Part shown: positions 24,993 through 32,692 of the stretch, in pieces
Numbering within the stretch: position 1 is the stretch's first letter
Layout of the letters: each line of letters starts with the position of its first letter
Assembly (NCBI RefSeq): GCF_018070045.1
Contig: NZ_JAGPYK010000002.1
Span: 1-64,000, forward strand
Length of the DNA stretch: 64,000 bases
Reading direction: 5' to 3'
DNA from: Micromonospora sp. U21
GTDB lineage: Bacteria > Actinomycetota > Actinomycetes > Mycobacteriales > Micromonosporaceae
Notes under the pieces: model-generated
The model's database searches: none
What the model saw: only the letters and a program-made list of their open reading frames with translations
What the model was told of the DNA's origin: nothing
Made by a program: the position numbers and the translations under genes

Positions 24993-25694
24993 ATGCCCGA
25001 AGCATTGCCGGTCGCCACGGTCCGTACGCAGGTCACGGTGCCGCTGACGTTTCCCGACGGCTACGCCACGAGCACCCGGGTGTTCACGTTCAAGGGCCTG
25101 GTGGACGGCCGGGAACATCTCGCCCTCGGCCTCGGCGACTGGGCCGGCGCGCTGGACCGGCTCGCCGCCGGCGGTGAGCCGCCACTGGTCCGCCCGCACA
25201 GCGAGTGCCTGACCGGCGACGTGTTCGGCAGCCAGCGCTGCGACTGCGGGCCGCAGTTGCGCGAGGCCGTGCAGCGGATCGCCGAGACCGGCGGCTTCCT
25301 GCTCTACCTGCGCCAGGAGGGCCGGGGCATCGGCCTGTACGCCAAGCTCGACGCGTACGCCCTCCAGGACGCCGGGCTGGACACGTACCAGGCCAACGTC
25401 GCGCTCGGCCGGGGCGAGGACGAGCGGGACTACACCGCCGCCGCGCAGATGCTGACCACCCTGGGCGTGCCCCGGATCCGGCTGCTCAGCAACAATCCGG
25501 ACAAGGCCGAGCAGCTGACCCGCCTGGGTGTGGCGGTCGTCGAGCGGGTGCCCACGGGCATCTACCTGTCCCCGGCCAACGCCGACTACCTCGCGGCGAA
25601 GGCGGCCAAGGCTGCGGAGACCGAGGCAGCGGAGGCGGTGCCGTCGCCGCCCGTGCCGGCTCGCCGTACCCCCGATCGGCCCGTCTCCCGGTGA
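24993..25694 (+). CDS. ribA: GTP cyclohydrolase II (single-domain RibA)
   Basis: The ATG follows AAAGGAG. The protein has the full GCH II active site: zinc Cys72, Cys83 and Cys85 (SECLTGDVFGSQRCDCG), LRQEGRGIGLYAKLDAYALQDAGLDTYQAN with the catalytic Tyr/Arg region, DERDYTAAAQML and LLSNNPDK. It would open GTP to the diamino-ribosylamino-pyrimidinone phosphate, formate and pyrophosphate. The RibB domain of housekeeping RibBA is absent, and a Glu/Pro-rich tail of about 30 residues follows. Its GTGA overlap with a RibD-type reductase but not with riboflavin genes suggests a specialised pathway. Confidence 0.9.
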   Translation: MPEALPVATVRTQVTVPLTFPDGYATSTRVFTFKGLVDGREHLALGLGDWAGALDRLAAGGEPPLVRPHSECLTGDVFGSQRCDCGPQLREAVQRIAETGGFLLYLRQEGRGIGLYAKLDAYALQDAGLDTYQANVALGRGEDERDYTAAAQMLTTLGVPRIRLLSNNPDKAEQLTRLGVAVVERVPTGIYLSPANADYLAAKAAKAAETEAAEAVPSPPVPARRTPDRPVSR

Positions 25695-26398
25695 GCCGCC
25701 GGCCGGCGCTGGCGCGGCCGTACGTGCTGCTGAGCTGCGCCACCTCGATCGACGGGTACATCGACGACGCCTCCGACCAGCGGCTGCTGCTGTCCAACGC
25801 GGACGATCTGGACCGGGTCGACGCGGTCCGGGCCAGCTGCGACGCGATCCTGGTCGGCGCCGGCACCGTCCGCCGCGATGATCCCCGGCTGCTGGTGCGT
25901 TCGGCCCGACGACGGGCCGAACGGGTGGCGCGCGGGCGTCCCGCCTCGCCCATCAAGGTCACCCTGACCGCCCGGGGTGACCTCGACCCGACGGCCCGGT
26001 TCTTCACCGCCGGCGACGCGGCCCGGCTCGTCTACTGCGCCACGGACGTGCTGGAGAAGACCGAGGAACGGCTCGGCCGGCTGGCCACCGTGGTGGACGC
26101 GGGTGAGCCGGTCGACCCGGGCTGGCTGCTGGCCGACCTGGCTGCCCGCGACGTGCGGCGGTTGATGGTGGAGGGTGGTGGGACGGTGCACGCCCAGTTC
26201 CTCAGCGCCGGCCTCGCCGACGAACTGCACCTGGTGGTCGCACCGTTCTTCGTCGGCGACGGCCGGGCGCCCCGGTTCGTCGGCGAGGGTCACTTCCCCT
26301 GGCACCCCGGCCGCCGGGCCCGACTGGCCGAGACCCGCCAGATCGGCGACGTGGTCCTGCTCCGCTACGCCCTCTCCGACCGCTTCCCGGACGACTGA
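25691..26398 (+). CDS. RibD C-terminal-type pyrimidine reductase (DHFR-like)
   Basis: The GTG overlaps the RibA stop. The 235-residue protein is the stand-alone reductase half of RibD: YVLLSCATSIDGYIDDAS, then ILVGAGTVRRDDPRLLVR (NADPH loop) and RRLMVEGGGTVHAQFLSAGLADELHLVVAPFFVG. It lacks the deaminase domain. By family it reduces the ribosyl group of the RibA product or its deaminated form to ribityl with NADPH. Coupling to ribA implies that the two act in sequence. The gene's end overlaps the convergent membrane-protein gene by 34 bp. Confidence 0.88.
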   Translation: MSRRPALARPYVLLSCATSIDGYIDDASDQRLLLSNADDLDRVDAVRASCDAILVGAGTVRRDDPRLLVRSARRRAERVARGRPASPIKVTLTARGDLDPTARFFTAGDAARLVYCATDVLEKTEERLGRLATVVDAGEPVDPGWLLADLAARDVRRLMVEGGGTVHAQFLSAGLADELHLVVAPFFVGDGRAPRFVGEGHFPWHPGRRARLAETRQIGDVVLLRYALSDRFPDD

Positions 26399-26859
26399 CG
26401 CCCGCGCGGGAGGGCGCGCAGGGCGTAGGTGAGGGCGCTGAGGAGGAACAGGGCCGCGCTGAGCAGGAGCCACCGCACCAGGTACGGCCGCTGGTCCTGG
26501 CCGGTGGCGGCGAGGTGGGTGGTTTCGCCCAGACGCAGGATGCCGGGGGAGTAGACGACGAACAGCAGTGCCGCGCCGAGCGTCGGCACCCGCAGGTGGT
26601 TGAGCAGGGCGACCCGGTTGCCCGCCCGGGGCCGCACCAGCGCGCGCAGCACGCGGTCGGCGGTCGCGTACGCCGGGAAGAGCACCAGGTCGTGGGCGAT
26701 GACCGCGCCGAGGAACCAGAGCAGCATCCGGCCGGCGGTCGCCTCCCCGGCCACCCGCAGCGCCACCCAGCCGGCGAGCACGATGGCGGCCGTCACCACG
26801 ATCAGGTGCCGAGGTCCGGCGCCATAGCCGGCGCGTAGCCGGGCCATCAGGTCAGTCAT
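26365..26859 (-). CDS. Four-helix membrane protein
   Basis: The ATG overlaps the end of the oxidoreductase gene (ATGACTGA). The 164-residue product has four hydrophobic helices (HLIVVTAAIVLAGWVALRV, MLLWFLGAVIAHDLVLFP, VPTLGAALLFVVYSPGIL, WLLLSAALFLLSALTYAL) and a basic C terminus. I recognise no family beyond frequent association with the neighbouring cytochrome/molybdopterin protein. It may be a subunit or assembly partner of that enzyme. Confidence 0.65.
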   Translation of the reverse strand: MTDLMARLRAGYGAGPRHLIVVTAAIVLAGWVALRVAGEATAGRMLLWFLGAVIAHDLVLFPAYATADRVLRALVRPRAGNRVALLNHLRVPTLGAALLFVVYSPGILRLGETTHLAATGQDQRPYLVRWLLLSAALFLLSALTYALRALPRGRQSSGKRSERA

Positions 26860-28225
26860 CGGCGCGGCCCTGGAAGGCGATCTCGGCGACCCATTTCGTG
26901 CAGTGCACCCCGGGCAGGGCCGGCACGATGACCCGTGCCGGATAGCCGTGGTCGGGGGAGAGGTCGACGCCGTTGACCCGCAGCGCGAGCAGCGAGTCCG
27001 GGTCGAGGACCTGGTTGGGCGCGAGCACCGCCGTCCGGAACAGCCCCGCCTGCTCCAACGACGACACCCGTGCGGCGGCCGGGTCGGCGACCCCGGCCAG
27101 GGCGGCGAGGTCACGCAGCCGTACGCCGGTCCAGGTCTGCCGGGTCGACCAGCCCTCCACACAGGAGATGGGCAGCGCGGCGGTGTGCTGCGCCATGGCC
27201 AGCAGCCCGGGCCGGTCCAGGGTCACCGTCCGGCCGCCGCCGCGCAGCATCAGTCGCCAGCCGGGGCCGGTCTGCTCGGGGCGTACGCCAGCGGCGGCGA
27301 TCGTGCGGTTGACCGGGAATCCGTTCGGCCCGGGACCGGGCTGGCGGCCCCGGGGCAGCAGCAGCGCGGTGCGGCGCAGCGGGCCGTCCAGGCTCTGCCC
27401 GACGGTCAGCGCGGCCAGTAGCAGCGCGCCACCGCCGACCAGCCCGACCGCGCCGCGCCGGCTGACCGTCGCCGGCCCGGGCCGCGCGGCGACCAGGTCG
27501 TCCGGGTCGGGCGGTTCCGGCCGGGTCTCGGCGCGCGGGGTACGCAGCTCGGCGCCGAGCGGGCGGGACCGCAGCGCGCTGATCAGCCGGGGCAGCTTGA
27601 GCACGACGTGCGCCACGAACGCGCCGGTGAAGATCCAGGCGCCGAAGTAGTGGGCGGTGTAGAAGTCGAAGCCGAAAAGGTAGGAGTACTGGATGTTCAG
27701 CAGGCCGGTGGCGATCTGAAACAGGATCCCGCCGACCAGCAGCAGCAGGGTGACCCGTTCCAGCACCTGGGCCAACGAGCGGGCGGGCGGCCAGTTGAAC
27801 AGCTTCGGGATCACCGACCAGAGCTTGCCCAGCACCACCGGGATGAGCACGATCCCGAGCGTCACGTGCAGGCCCTGGGTGACCCGGAACAGCCAGGAGG
27901 GCCGGGTCGGCCAGTCGAAGGTGGGCAGCCGCAACCAGCCCACGTCGCTCGGGAACGCCTGGTCGAACCGGGGGCCGTAGGCGGCGTAGTCGAGCAGCCC
28001 GGTGACGATCACCAGGGGGAGCGCGACCAGCAGCACCGACCCGTACACGGCGGTGAGCCAGGGGCCGCGCAGCGGGCTGCGCCAGCTCCGGTCGGCCGCG
28101 TCCACACCGGGTGGCCGGTGCCGGTCCAGGGCCCGCCAGAACCGGCGGGGCGCGCCGTAGCCCTCCGCGTCCGGCGCGGGCGCATCGGTCCCACCGGTGC
28201 TCGGACCGGGCCTGTTGGTCGACAC
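26852..28225 (-). CDS. Cytochrome b561-type / sulfite-oxidase-type molybdopterin fusion oxidoreductase
   Basis: A GTG start behind an AGGAGGAG tract gives 457 residues. The N-terminal 230 residues carry four membrane helices with His positions suited to heme b (VTQGLHVTLGI, FYTAHYFGAWIFTGAFVAHVVLKL). After one more helix the last 170 residues match the molybdopterin-binding domain of sulfite-oxidase relatives, with ALPISCVEGWSTRQTWTGV providing the molybdenum Cys, and GYPARVIVPALPGVHCTKWV. It would pass electrons between the quinone pool and an extracytoplasmic oxido-reduction. Substrate unknown. It is divergent from the epimerase gene over a promoter region with GTAAG repeats. Confidence 0.82.
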   Translation of the reverse strand: MSTNRPGPSTGGTDAPAPDAEGYGAPRRFWRALDRHRPPGVDAADRSWRSPLRGPWLTAVYGSVLLVALPLVIVTGLLDYAAYGPRFDQAFPSDVGWLRLPTFDWPTRPSWLFRVTQGLHVTLGIVLIPVVLGKLWSVIPKLFNWPPARSLAQVLERVTLLLLVGGILFQIATGLLNIQYSYLFGFDFYTAHYFGAWIFTGAFVAHVVLKLPRLISALRSRPLGAELRTPRAETRPEPPDPDDLVAARPGPATVSRRGAVGLVGGGALLLAALTVGQSLDGPLRRTALLLPRGRQPGPGPNGFPVNRTIAAAGVRPEQTGPGWRLMLRGGGRTVTLDRPGLLAMAQHTAALPISCVEGWSTRQTWTGVRLRDLAALAGVADPAAARVSSLEQAGLFRTAVLAPNQVLDPDSLLALRVNGVDLSPDHGYPARVIVPALPGVHCTKWVAEIAFQGRADD

Positions 28226-28354
28226 CGCCGCTCCTCCTCGCCGTCGTGCGCCGCCCGCGCCACCGACCGGCGGGCGCCGGGCCGCCGCGGGTCGGCAGCG
28301 GGTGCACTGCGGGCAGGCTAGACCGCGCGGGTACGCCCCGGCCGGGTTTGCCGC

Positions 28355-28410
28355 ATTACCGAACGCTTACCGGGGCGTCCGCGCCCGCCGAGCTGTTGCG
28401 AACTCCTTAC
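28355..28410. promoter_or_regulatory. Two GTAAG-N6-GYAA-type direct-repeat sites (candidate response-regulator boxes)
   Basis: Reading the minus strand, 28370-28355 is GTAAG-CGTTCG-GTAAT and 28410-28395 is GTAAG-GAGTTC-GCAAC. Each is a direct repeat with 11-bp spacing, the geometry used by OmpR/PhoB-type regulators. The first shares 15 of 16 bases with the site at 31279-31294. Both lie in the divergent promoter between the oxidoreductase and the epimerase. Confidence 0.6.
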
Positions 28411-28442
28411 GGGTCGCCCGAACCGACCCGCCCGGCACCGGT

Positions 28443-28454
28443 CCGCCCTAGCGT
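28443..28454 (+). promoter_or_regulatory. Candidate -10 region of a leaderless promoter for the epimerase
   Basis: CCGCCCTAGCGT ends eight bases before the ATG at 28463. TAGCGT fits the TANNNT form of actinobacterial -10 boxes. The identical 12-mer lies seven bases before the GT2 start at 31341, so the two genes probably share promoter architecture and control. Confidence 0.5.
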
Positions 28455-28462
28455 GACCGGGT

Positions 28463-29527
28463 ATGCGGGTACTGGTCACCGGCGCGGCCGGGTTCATCGG
28501 GTCGCAGGTCGTCGACCTGCTCATCGAGCAGGGGCACGAGGTGGTGGCGCTGGACGCGCTGCTGCCGCAGGCGCACGGCGGAGAGTTGCCCGCCTGGTCG
28601 CGTCGGCACGACGTGGTGCGCGGCGACGTCCGCGACGGCCCGCTGCTGGACCGGCTGCTGGTCGGGGTGGACGCGGTCTGCCACCAGGCGGCGATGGTCG
28701 GGCACGGCCTGGACCCGTCCGATGCCCCCGACTACGTCACGCACAACGACTACGGCACGGCGGTGCTGCTGGCGGCGCTGCACCGGGCCGGGATCGGCCG
28801 GCTGGTGCTGGCCAGTTCGATGGTGGTCTACGGAGAGGGGCGCTACACCTGCCCCGGCCACGGCACGGTGCGTCCGGCGCCCCGGCGGGCCGAGGACGTC
28901 GCGGCGGGCCGGTACGACCCGACCTGCCCGCACTGCGTCCTCGGGCTCGACCCGGTGCTGGTGCCCGAGGACGCTCCGCTGGAGCCGCGCAGCACGTACG
29001 CGGCGAGCAAGCTCGCCCAGGAGCACCTGGCCGCGGCGTGGGCCCGGCAGACCGACGGCACGGTCTGGGCGCTGCGCTACCACAACGTCTACGGTCCCCG
29101 GATGCCCCGCGACACCCCGTACGCCGGGGTGGCGTCGATCTTCCGGTCCGCACTGGCCGCCGGCGAGGCCCCCCGCGTCCTGGAGGATGGCCGGCAGCGG
29201 CGCGACTTCGTGCACGTGACCGACATGGCACGGGCCAACCTGCTGGCCCTGACCAGCACCGTGCCGCCGGCCACGCTGGTTCCGGTGAACGTCTGCTCGG
29301 GCGAGCCGCACACCGTCGGAGAGTTGGCGGCCACCCTGGCCGAGGCGATGGGCGGACCGGCCCCGCAGGTGGTCGGGGGCGCCCGCGTGGCCGACGTGCG
29401 ACACGTGGTGGCCGATCCGCGCCGGGCCGCCGAACTGCTCGGCTACACCGCCCGGGTCGGCTTCGCCGAGGGGGTCGCCGGCTTCGCCACGGACCCGCTG
29501 CGCGAACCTGCCGCGCTGGTGGGCTGA
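28463..29527 (+). CDS. NAD-dependent epimerase/dehydratase (extended SDR)
   Basis: The 354-residue protein has VTGAAGFIGSQVVDLL at the N terminus, DALLPQ as the adenine-ribose-binding end of strand two, and the YAASK catalytic Tyr-x3-Lys in RSTYAASKLAQEHL. Between strand five and the catalytic Tyr is a Cys-bearing insertion (YTCPGHGTV and PTCPHCVLG) that could bind zinc and is seen in a subset of actinobacterial sugar epimerases. It probably converts a nucleotide sugar for the nearby transferases. No ribosome site is present, consistent with a leaderless transcript. Confidence 0.85.
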   Translation: MRVLVTGAAGFIGSQVVDLLIEQGHEVVALDALLPQAHGGELPAWSRRHDVVRGDVRDGPLLDRLLVGVDAVCHQAAMVGHGLDPSDAPDYVTHNDYGTAVLLAALHRAGIGRLVLASSMVVYGEGRYTCPGHGTVRPAPRRAEDVAAGRYDPTCPHCVLGLDPVLVPEDAPLEPRSTYAASKLAQEHLAAAWARQTDGTVWALRYHNVYGPRMPRDTPYAGVASIFRSALAAGEAPRVLEDGRQRRDFVHVTDMARANLLALTSTVPPATLVPVNVCSGEPHTVGELAATLAEAMGGPAPQVVGGARVADVRHVVADPRRAAELLGYTARVGFAEGVAGFATDPLREPAALVG

Positions 29528-29581
29528 CCGGCCGTCGCCGACGCCGCCCGCTCTGACCGGCCCGGGCGGCGGTATCGGCAG

Positions 29582-29631
29582 TGAGCGTTATGACTCTGAG
29601 GTATATGTATGACTGAGAGTCATAACGCTCA
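29582..29631. terminator. Strong palindrome between convergent genes
   Basis: TGAGCGTTATGACTCT at 29582-29597 is exactly inverted at 29616-29631 with an 18-bp AT-rich loop. It lies in the 174-bp gap between the epimerase stop (plus strand) and the GT-C stop (minus strand), so it is well placed as a bidirectional terminator. Its low GC is unusual for the neighbourhood, and it may instead be a dispersed palindromic element. Confidence 0.6.
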
Positions 29632-29701
29632 ACCGAGACAGGTCGTCGGCGGCCGTGCGCAGCACCACCCGCTGACGGCGGCCGGGCCGCGCCGCTTGGG
29701 G

Positions 29702-31195
29702 CTAGGAAACCGTCCAGACCAGGTGGTTCACCGCCAGCGCGGTGACCGCCTGCCCGGCCAGCCACCAGCGCCGTGAGCCGGCCGGCAGTCGGGCGGTGGC
29801 GACCAGCAGCCAGACGATGAACGGCAGCCAGATCCGCTCCACCTCGGCCTTGCTCAGCCCGGACAGGTCCGCGCCGACCACCGCCGCCACGGCGGCCAGC
29901 GGCAGCACCACGGTCGGCCCGGCCGCACGTACCGCCGCTGCCGCCGGCGTGGCCAGCCGGCCGGCGGCCCGCCAGCAGTTCGCCGCCGCGCCCGGACCGA
30001 AGCGCGGGCCACCCGGCGCCGGCCCGGCCAGCGGCGCGGGCGCACGAGCCGGCAGTACCCCGCGCAGCACCGGCCACTGCGACCGGGCGGCCAGCAGCAC
30101 CCGGTGCAGCGCCGGCCCGAGCGCCGGCCCGGCGCTGAGCAGCAGGGCGGCCAGGTTGGCCCACACCCAGTAGCCGTACGGGCGGTCGGCGGCCCAGCCC
30201 TGGTAGTACCGCTCGACCACCAGCCGATACCCCTCCCACCACTCGAAACCCGCCGCCACGAAGATCGCCGTCACGGCTGTCACCCCGGCGCAGGCGGCGA
30301 GCAGCGCTCCCCAACGGTGGGTGCGGCGCAGTGCCAGCACGGCCAGTGCGAGCACCCCGACCAGCAGGAACCCGTACGACAGGTGCAGCGCGAAGCCGAG
30401 CAGCGCGCCGCCGGCCGCGGCCGTGGCCCGGCCGCGGACCGCCAGCAGGGCCAGGCCGGCCGCCACCACGGCGGCGAAGATGCCGTCGGCGGAGGCGCCC
30501 ACCCAGACCGCTCCCGGCAGCAGCACCAGGAACGGGATCACCGCGCGGGCCGCGTCGGCGGCGCCCAGCGCCCGCAGGGTCACCGGCACCGACACCGCCA
30601 CCGTGGCCCCGACCAGCACGCAGGCCAGCGCGGCGGCGGTGCCGCCACCCAGGCCGACCCGGTCCAGCAAGACGAAGATCAGCAGTGCGCCGGGGGGATG
30701 CCCGGCGGTGTGGGTGGACCAGGAGTCCGGCTGGAAGTCCAGGATCCGGCCGGTGAACCCGGCCAGCATCGCCGGGATGTCGGTGACTCGCGGGACCTCG
30801 TGCAGGTACTCCGCCTGCGGGGTGAGTCGCCGGGTCAGCCCCGCCGACCAGCCGTCCACCAGGGCCAACGACAGCGTCCACGCGACCGCCGCCAGCCACG
30901 CGGAGACCAGCAGGACGGACCACCGCGCGGTGCGGGCCCATCGCGTCCCCCAGCCCACCACCGCGACCGCGACCAGCAGCGCGGCCGGGCTGCCCCAGCC
31001 GAGGTGCGGCCGCCAGGTCGCGTAGAGCGGGGCGGCGTCGGCGTGCAGGCCGGCGCCGCGCGCGTTGAGCAGCGCTCCCACCACCACCGCCACGGCGAGC
31101 AGCGCCAACTCCACACCCAGCACCAGCGCGTCCGCCCGACAGCGGCGGGTCGGGGTCCGGCCGGGGGTGGCGGCGGGAGCGGTGGTCGAGGTCAT
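29702..31195 (-). CDS. GT-C-type polyprenyl-phosphate-sugar glycosyltransferase (mannosyltransferase-like)
   Basis: From the ATG at 31195 the product has 497 residues and about eleven membrane helices. An extracytoplasmic loop after the second helices contains FTGRILDFQPDSWSTHTAGHPPG; a His-Pro-Pro-Gly and acidic residues in this place are typical of GT-C enzymes. Such enzymes take a polyprenyl-phosphate sugar (made by a GT2 like that at 31341) and add it to a glycan or lipid outside the membrane. The divergent pairing with that GT2, under a shared GTAAG operator, supports this role. Confidence 0.72.
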   Translation of the reverse strand: MTSTTAPAATPGRTPTRRCRADALVLGVELALLAVAVVVGALLNARGAGLHADAAPLYATWRPHLGWGSPAALLVAVAVVGWGTRWARTARWSVLLVSAWLAAVAWTLSLALVDGWSAGLTRRLTPQAEYLHEVPRVTDIPAMLAGFTGRILDFQPDSWSTHTAGHPPGALLIFVLLDRVGLGGGTAAALACVLVGATVAVSVPVTLRALGAADAARAVIPFLVLLPGAVWVGASADGIFAAVVAAGLALLAVRGRATAAAGGALLGFALHLSYGFLLVGVLALAVLALRRTHRWGALLAACAGVTAVTAIFVAAGFEWWEGYRLVVERYYQGWAADRPYGYWVWANLAALLLSAGPALGPALHRVLLAARSQWPVLRGVLPARAPAPLAGPAPGGPRFGPGAAANCWRAAGRLATPAAAAVRAAGPTVVLPLAAVAAVVGADLSGLSKAEVERIWLPFIVWLLVATARLPAGSRRWWLAGQAVTALAVNHLVWTVS

Positions 31196-31278
31196 GACCA
31201 CCGGACGGTACGGCGACAGTCGGCCTTCCGTCGGCGGAACCGCCGCCCCGTCACCGGACGGTAAGAAATGCCCAGGTG

Positions 31279-31294
31279 GTAAGCGTTCGGTAAG
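31279..31294. promoter_or_regulatory. GTAAG-N6-GTAAG direct repeat (candidate response-regulator box)
   Basis: GTAAG-CGTTCG-GTAAG lies in the 145-bp divergent promoter between the GT-C and GT2 genes, 33 bp upstream of the GT2 -10 box. A further single GTAAG begins at 31261. The site is nearly identical to the reverse complement of 28355-28370. Confidence 0.65.
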
Positions 31295-31321
31295 CACATT
31301 CCGGCCTCCGCTGGCCGCGTG

Positions 31322-31333
31322 CCGCCCTAGCGT
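31322..31333 (+). promoter_or_regulatory. Candidate -10 region of a leaderless promoter for the GT2 operon
   Basis: CCGCCCTAGCGT, identical to 28443-28454, ends seven bases before the ATG at 31341. TAGCGT is the likely -10 hexamer. No ribosome site separates it from the start codon. Confidence 0.5.
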
Positions 31334-31340
31334 CGGCGGT

Positions 31341-32015
31341 ATGCCGACTCAGATCGACGTGGTGCTGCCCTGCCTGGACGAGGCGGCCGCCCTGCCCGGC
31401 GTGCTCACCGCGCTGCCGCCCGGCTACCGGGCCATCGTGGTGGACAACGGCTCCCGGGACGGCTCGCCCGAGGTGGCCGCCCGGCACGGTGCCCGGGTGG
31501 TCCACGAGCCCCGGCGCGGCTACGGCGCTGCGGTGCACGCGGGCCTGGAGGCCGCCGACAGCGAGCTGGTCTGCGTCCTCGATGCCGACGGCTCCTTCGA
31601 CCCGGGTGAGCTGCCGGCCATGGTCGCGCCGGTGGCGGCCGGGACGGCGGATCTCAGTGTGGGCCGGCGGCGACCGGTCGGCGCCGGGGTGTGGCCGTGG
31701 CACGCCCGTGCCGGTACCGCGCTGGTCGCGGCGCTGCTGCGCCGTCGGGGCGTACCCCTGCGGGACCTCAGCCCGATCCGGGTGGCCCGCCGCGACGCGC
31801 TGCTCGCCCTCGGCGTCGCCGACCGGGCCTTCGGCTATCCCCTCGAACTGCTGATCCGGGCGGCCGCCGCCGGCTGGCGGATCCAGGAGCTGGACGTGAC
31901 CTACGCGCCCCGGGCCGCCGGCACCCGGTCCAAGGTGTCCGGCTCGGTGCGGGGCACCCTGCGCGCCACCCGCGACTTCGCCGGCGTGCTGCGCACCATG
32001 GACGGCCCCCGGTGA
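31341..32015 (+). CDS. GT2 family glycosyltransferase (dolichyl-phosphate-mannose-synthase-like)
   Basis: The 224-residue protein is a soluble GT-A transferase: IDVVLPCLDEAAALPGVL, IVVDNGSRDGSPEVAARHGA and VLDADGSFDPGE (the metal-binding DxD-like site). RSKVSGSVRGTLRATRDF near the end corresponds to the polyprenyl-phosphate-sugar synthases. It lacks the membrane anchor of some relatives. It would load a sugar onto polyprenyl phosphate for the divergent GT-C enzyme. Its TGA overlaps the GTG of the next gene. Confidence 0.82.
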   Translation: MPTQIDVVLPCLDEAAALPGVLTALPPGYRAIVVDNGSRDGSPEVAARHGARVVHEPRRGYGAAVHAGLEAADSELVCVLDADGSFDPGELPAMVAPVAAGTADLSVGRRRPVGAGVWPWHARAGTALVAALLRRRGVPLRDLSPIRVARRDALLALGVADRAFGYPLELLIRAAAAGWRIQELDVTYAPRAAGTRSKVSGSVRGTLRATRDFAGVLRTMDGPR

Positions 32016-32692
32016 CCGTCCTGCTGGTCGTCGCCAAGGCGCCGGTGCCCGGGGCGGTGAAGACCCGGCTCTGCCCTCCGGCCACCGCCGTGCAGGCTGC
32101 CCGGATCGCCGCCGCCGCGCTGCGCGACACCCTCGACGCCGTCCGCGCCACCCCCGGGGTGACTCCGGTGCTGGCCTGCGCGGGCCGGCTGACCGAGGCG
32201 GACGACGCTGCCGCGCTGACCGCCGCGCTGGCCGGCTGGCTGGTGCTGGACCAGCGCGGCGCCGGGCTCGGCGAACGGCTCGCCAACGCGTACGCCGAGG
32301 TGGCGGCGGCGTACCCGGGCCGGCCGGTGCTCCAGATCGGGATGGACACTCCGCAGCTGACTCCGGCTCGGCTGACCGACGCGGTACGCCGGCTGCGCGC
32401 CGCCGACGCGGTGCTCGGGCGGGCGCGCGACGGCGGCTGGTGGTCGCTGGGGCTGCGCGATCCCCGGTACGCGGACGTGCTGCACGAAGTCCCGATGTCG
32501 ACACCCGACACCGGCCACGACACCTGGGCGGCGCTGACCGGGCGGGGGCTGCGCGTCGCGCCGCTGCCGGTGCTGCGCGACGTCGACGAGTGGCCCGACG
32601 CCCTCGCGGTGGCGATGGAGGTGCCCGAGGGTCGGTTCGCGCGGCAGGTCGCGGCGGTCCGGCTCGCCCTGGTGCCGGGGGACCGGCGGTGA
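32012..32692 (+). CDS. DUF2064 (TIGR04282-like) nucleotidyl/glycosyltransferase-fold protein
   Basis: The 226-residue protein has VLLVVAKAPVPGAVKTRLCPP at the N terminus, a Lys/Arg pair typical of nucleotidyltransferase-like GT-A folds, then LQIGMDTPQLTPARL and GRARDGGWWSLGLRDP. It is related to CofC and to the TIGR04282 proteins that accompany a GT2 in several bacteria. The chemistry is not established; it could activate a sugar or phospho-acid as a nucleotide derivative. GTGA overlaps on both sides place it in a tight three-gene operon. Confidence 0.78.
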   Translation: MTVLLVVAKAPVPGAVKTRLCPPATAVQAARIAAAALRDTLDAVRATPGVTPVLACAGRLTEADDAAALTAALAGWLVLDQRGAGLGERLANAYAEVAAAYPGRPVLQIGMDTPQLTPARLTDAVRRLRAADAVLGRARDGGWWSLGLRDPRYADVLHEVPMSTPDTGHDTWAALTGRGLRVAPLPVLRDVDEWPDALAVAMEVPEGRFARQVAAVRLALVPGDRR

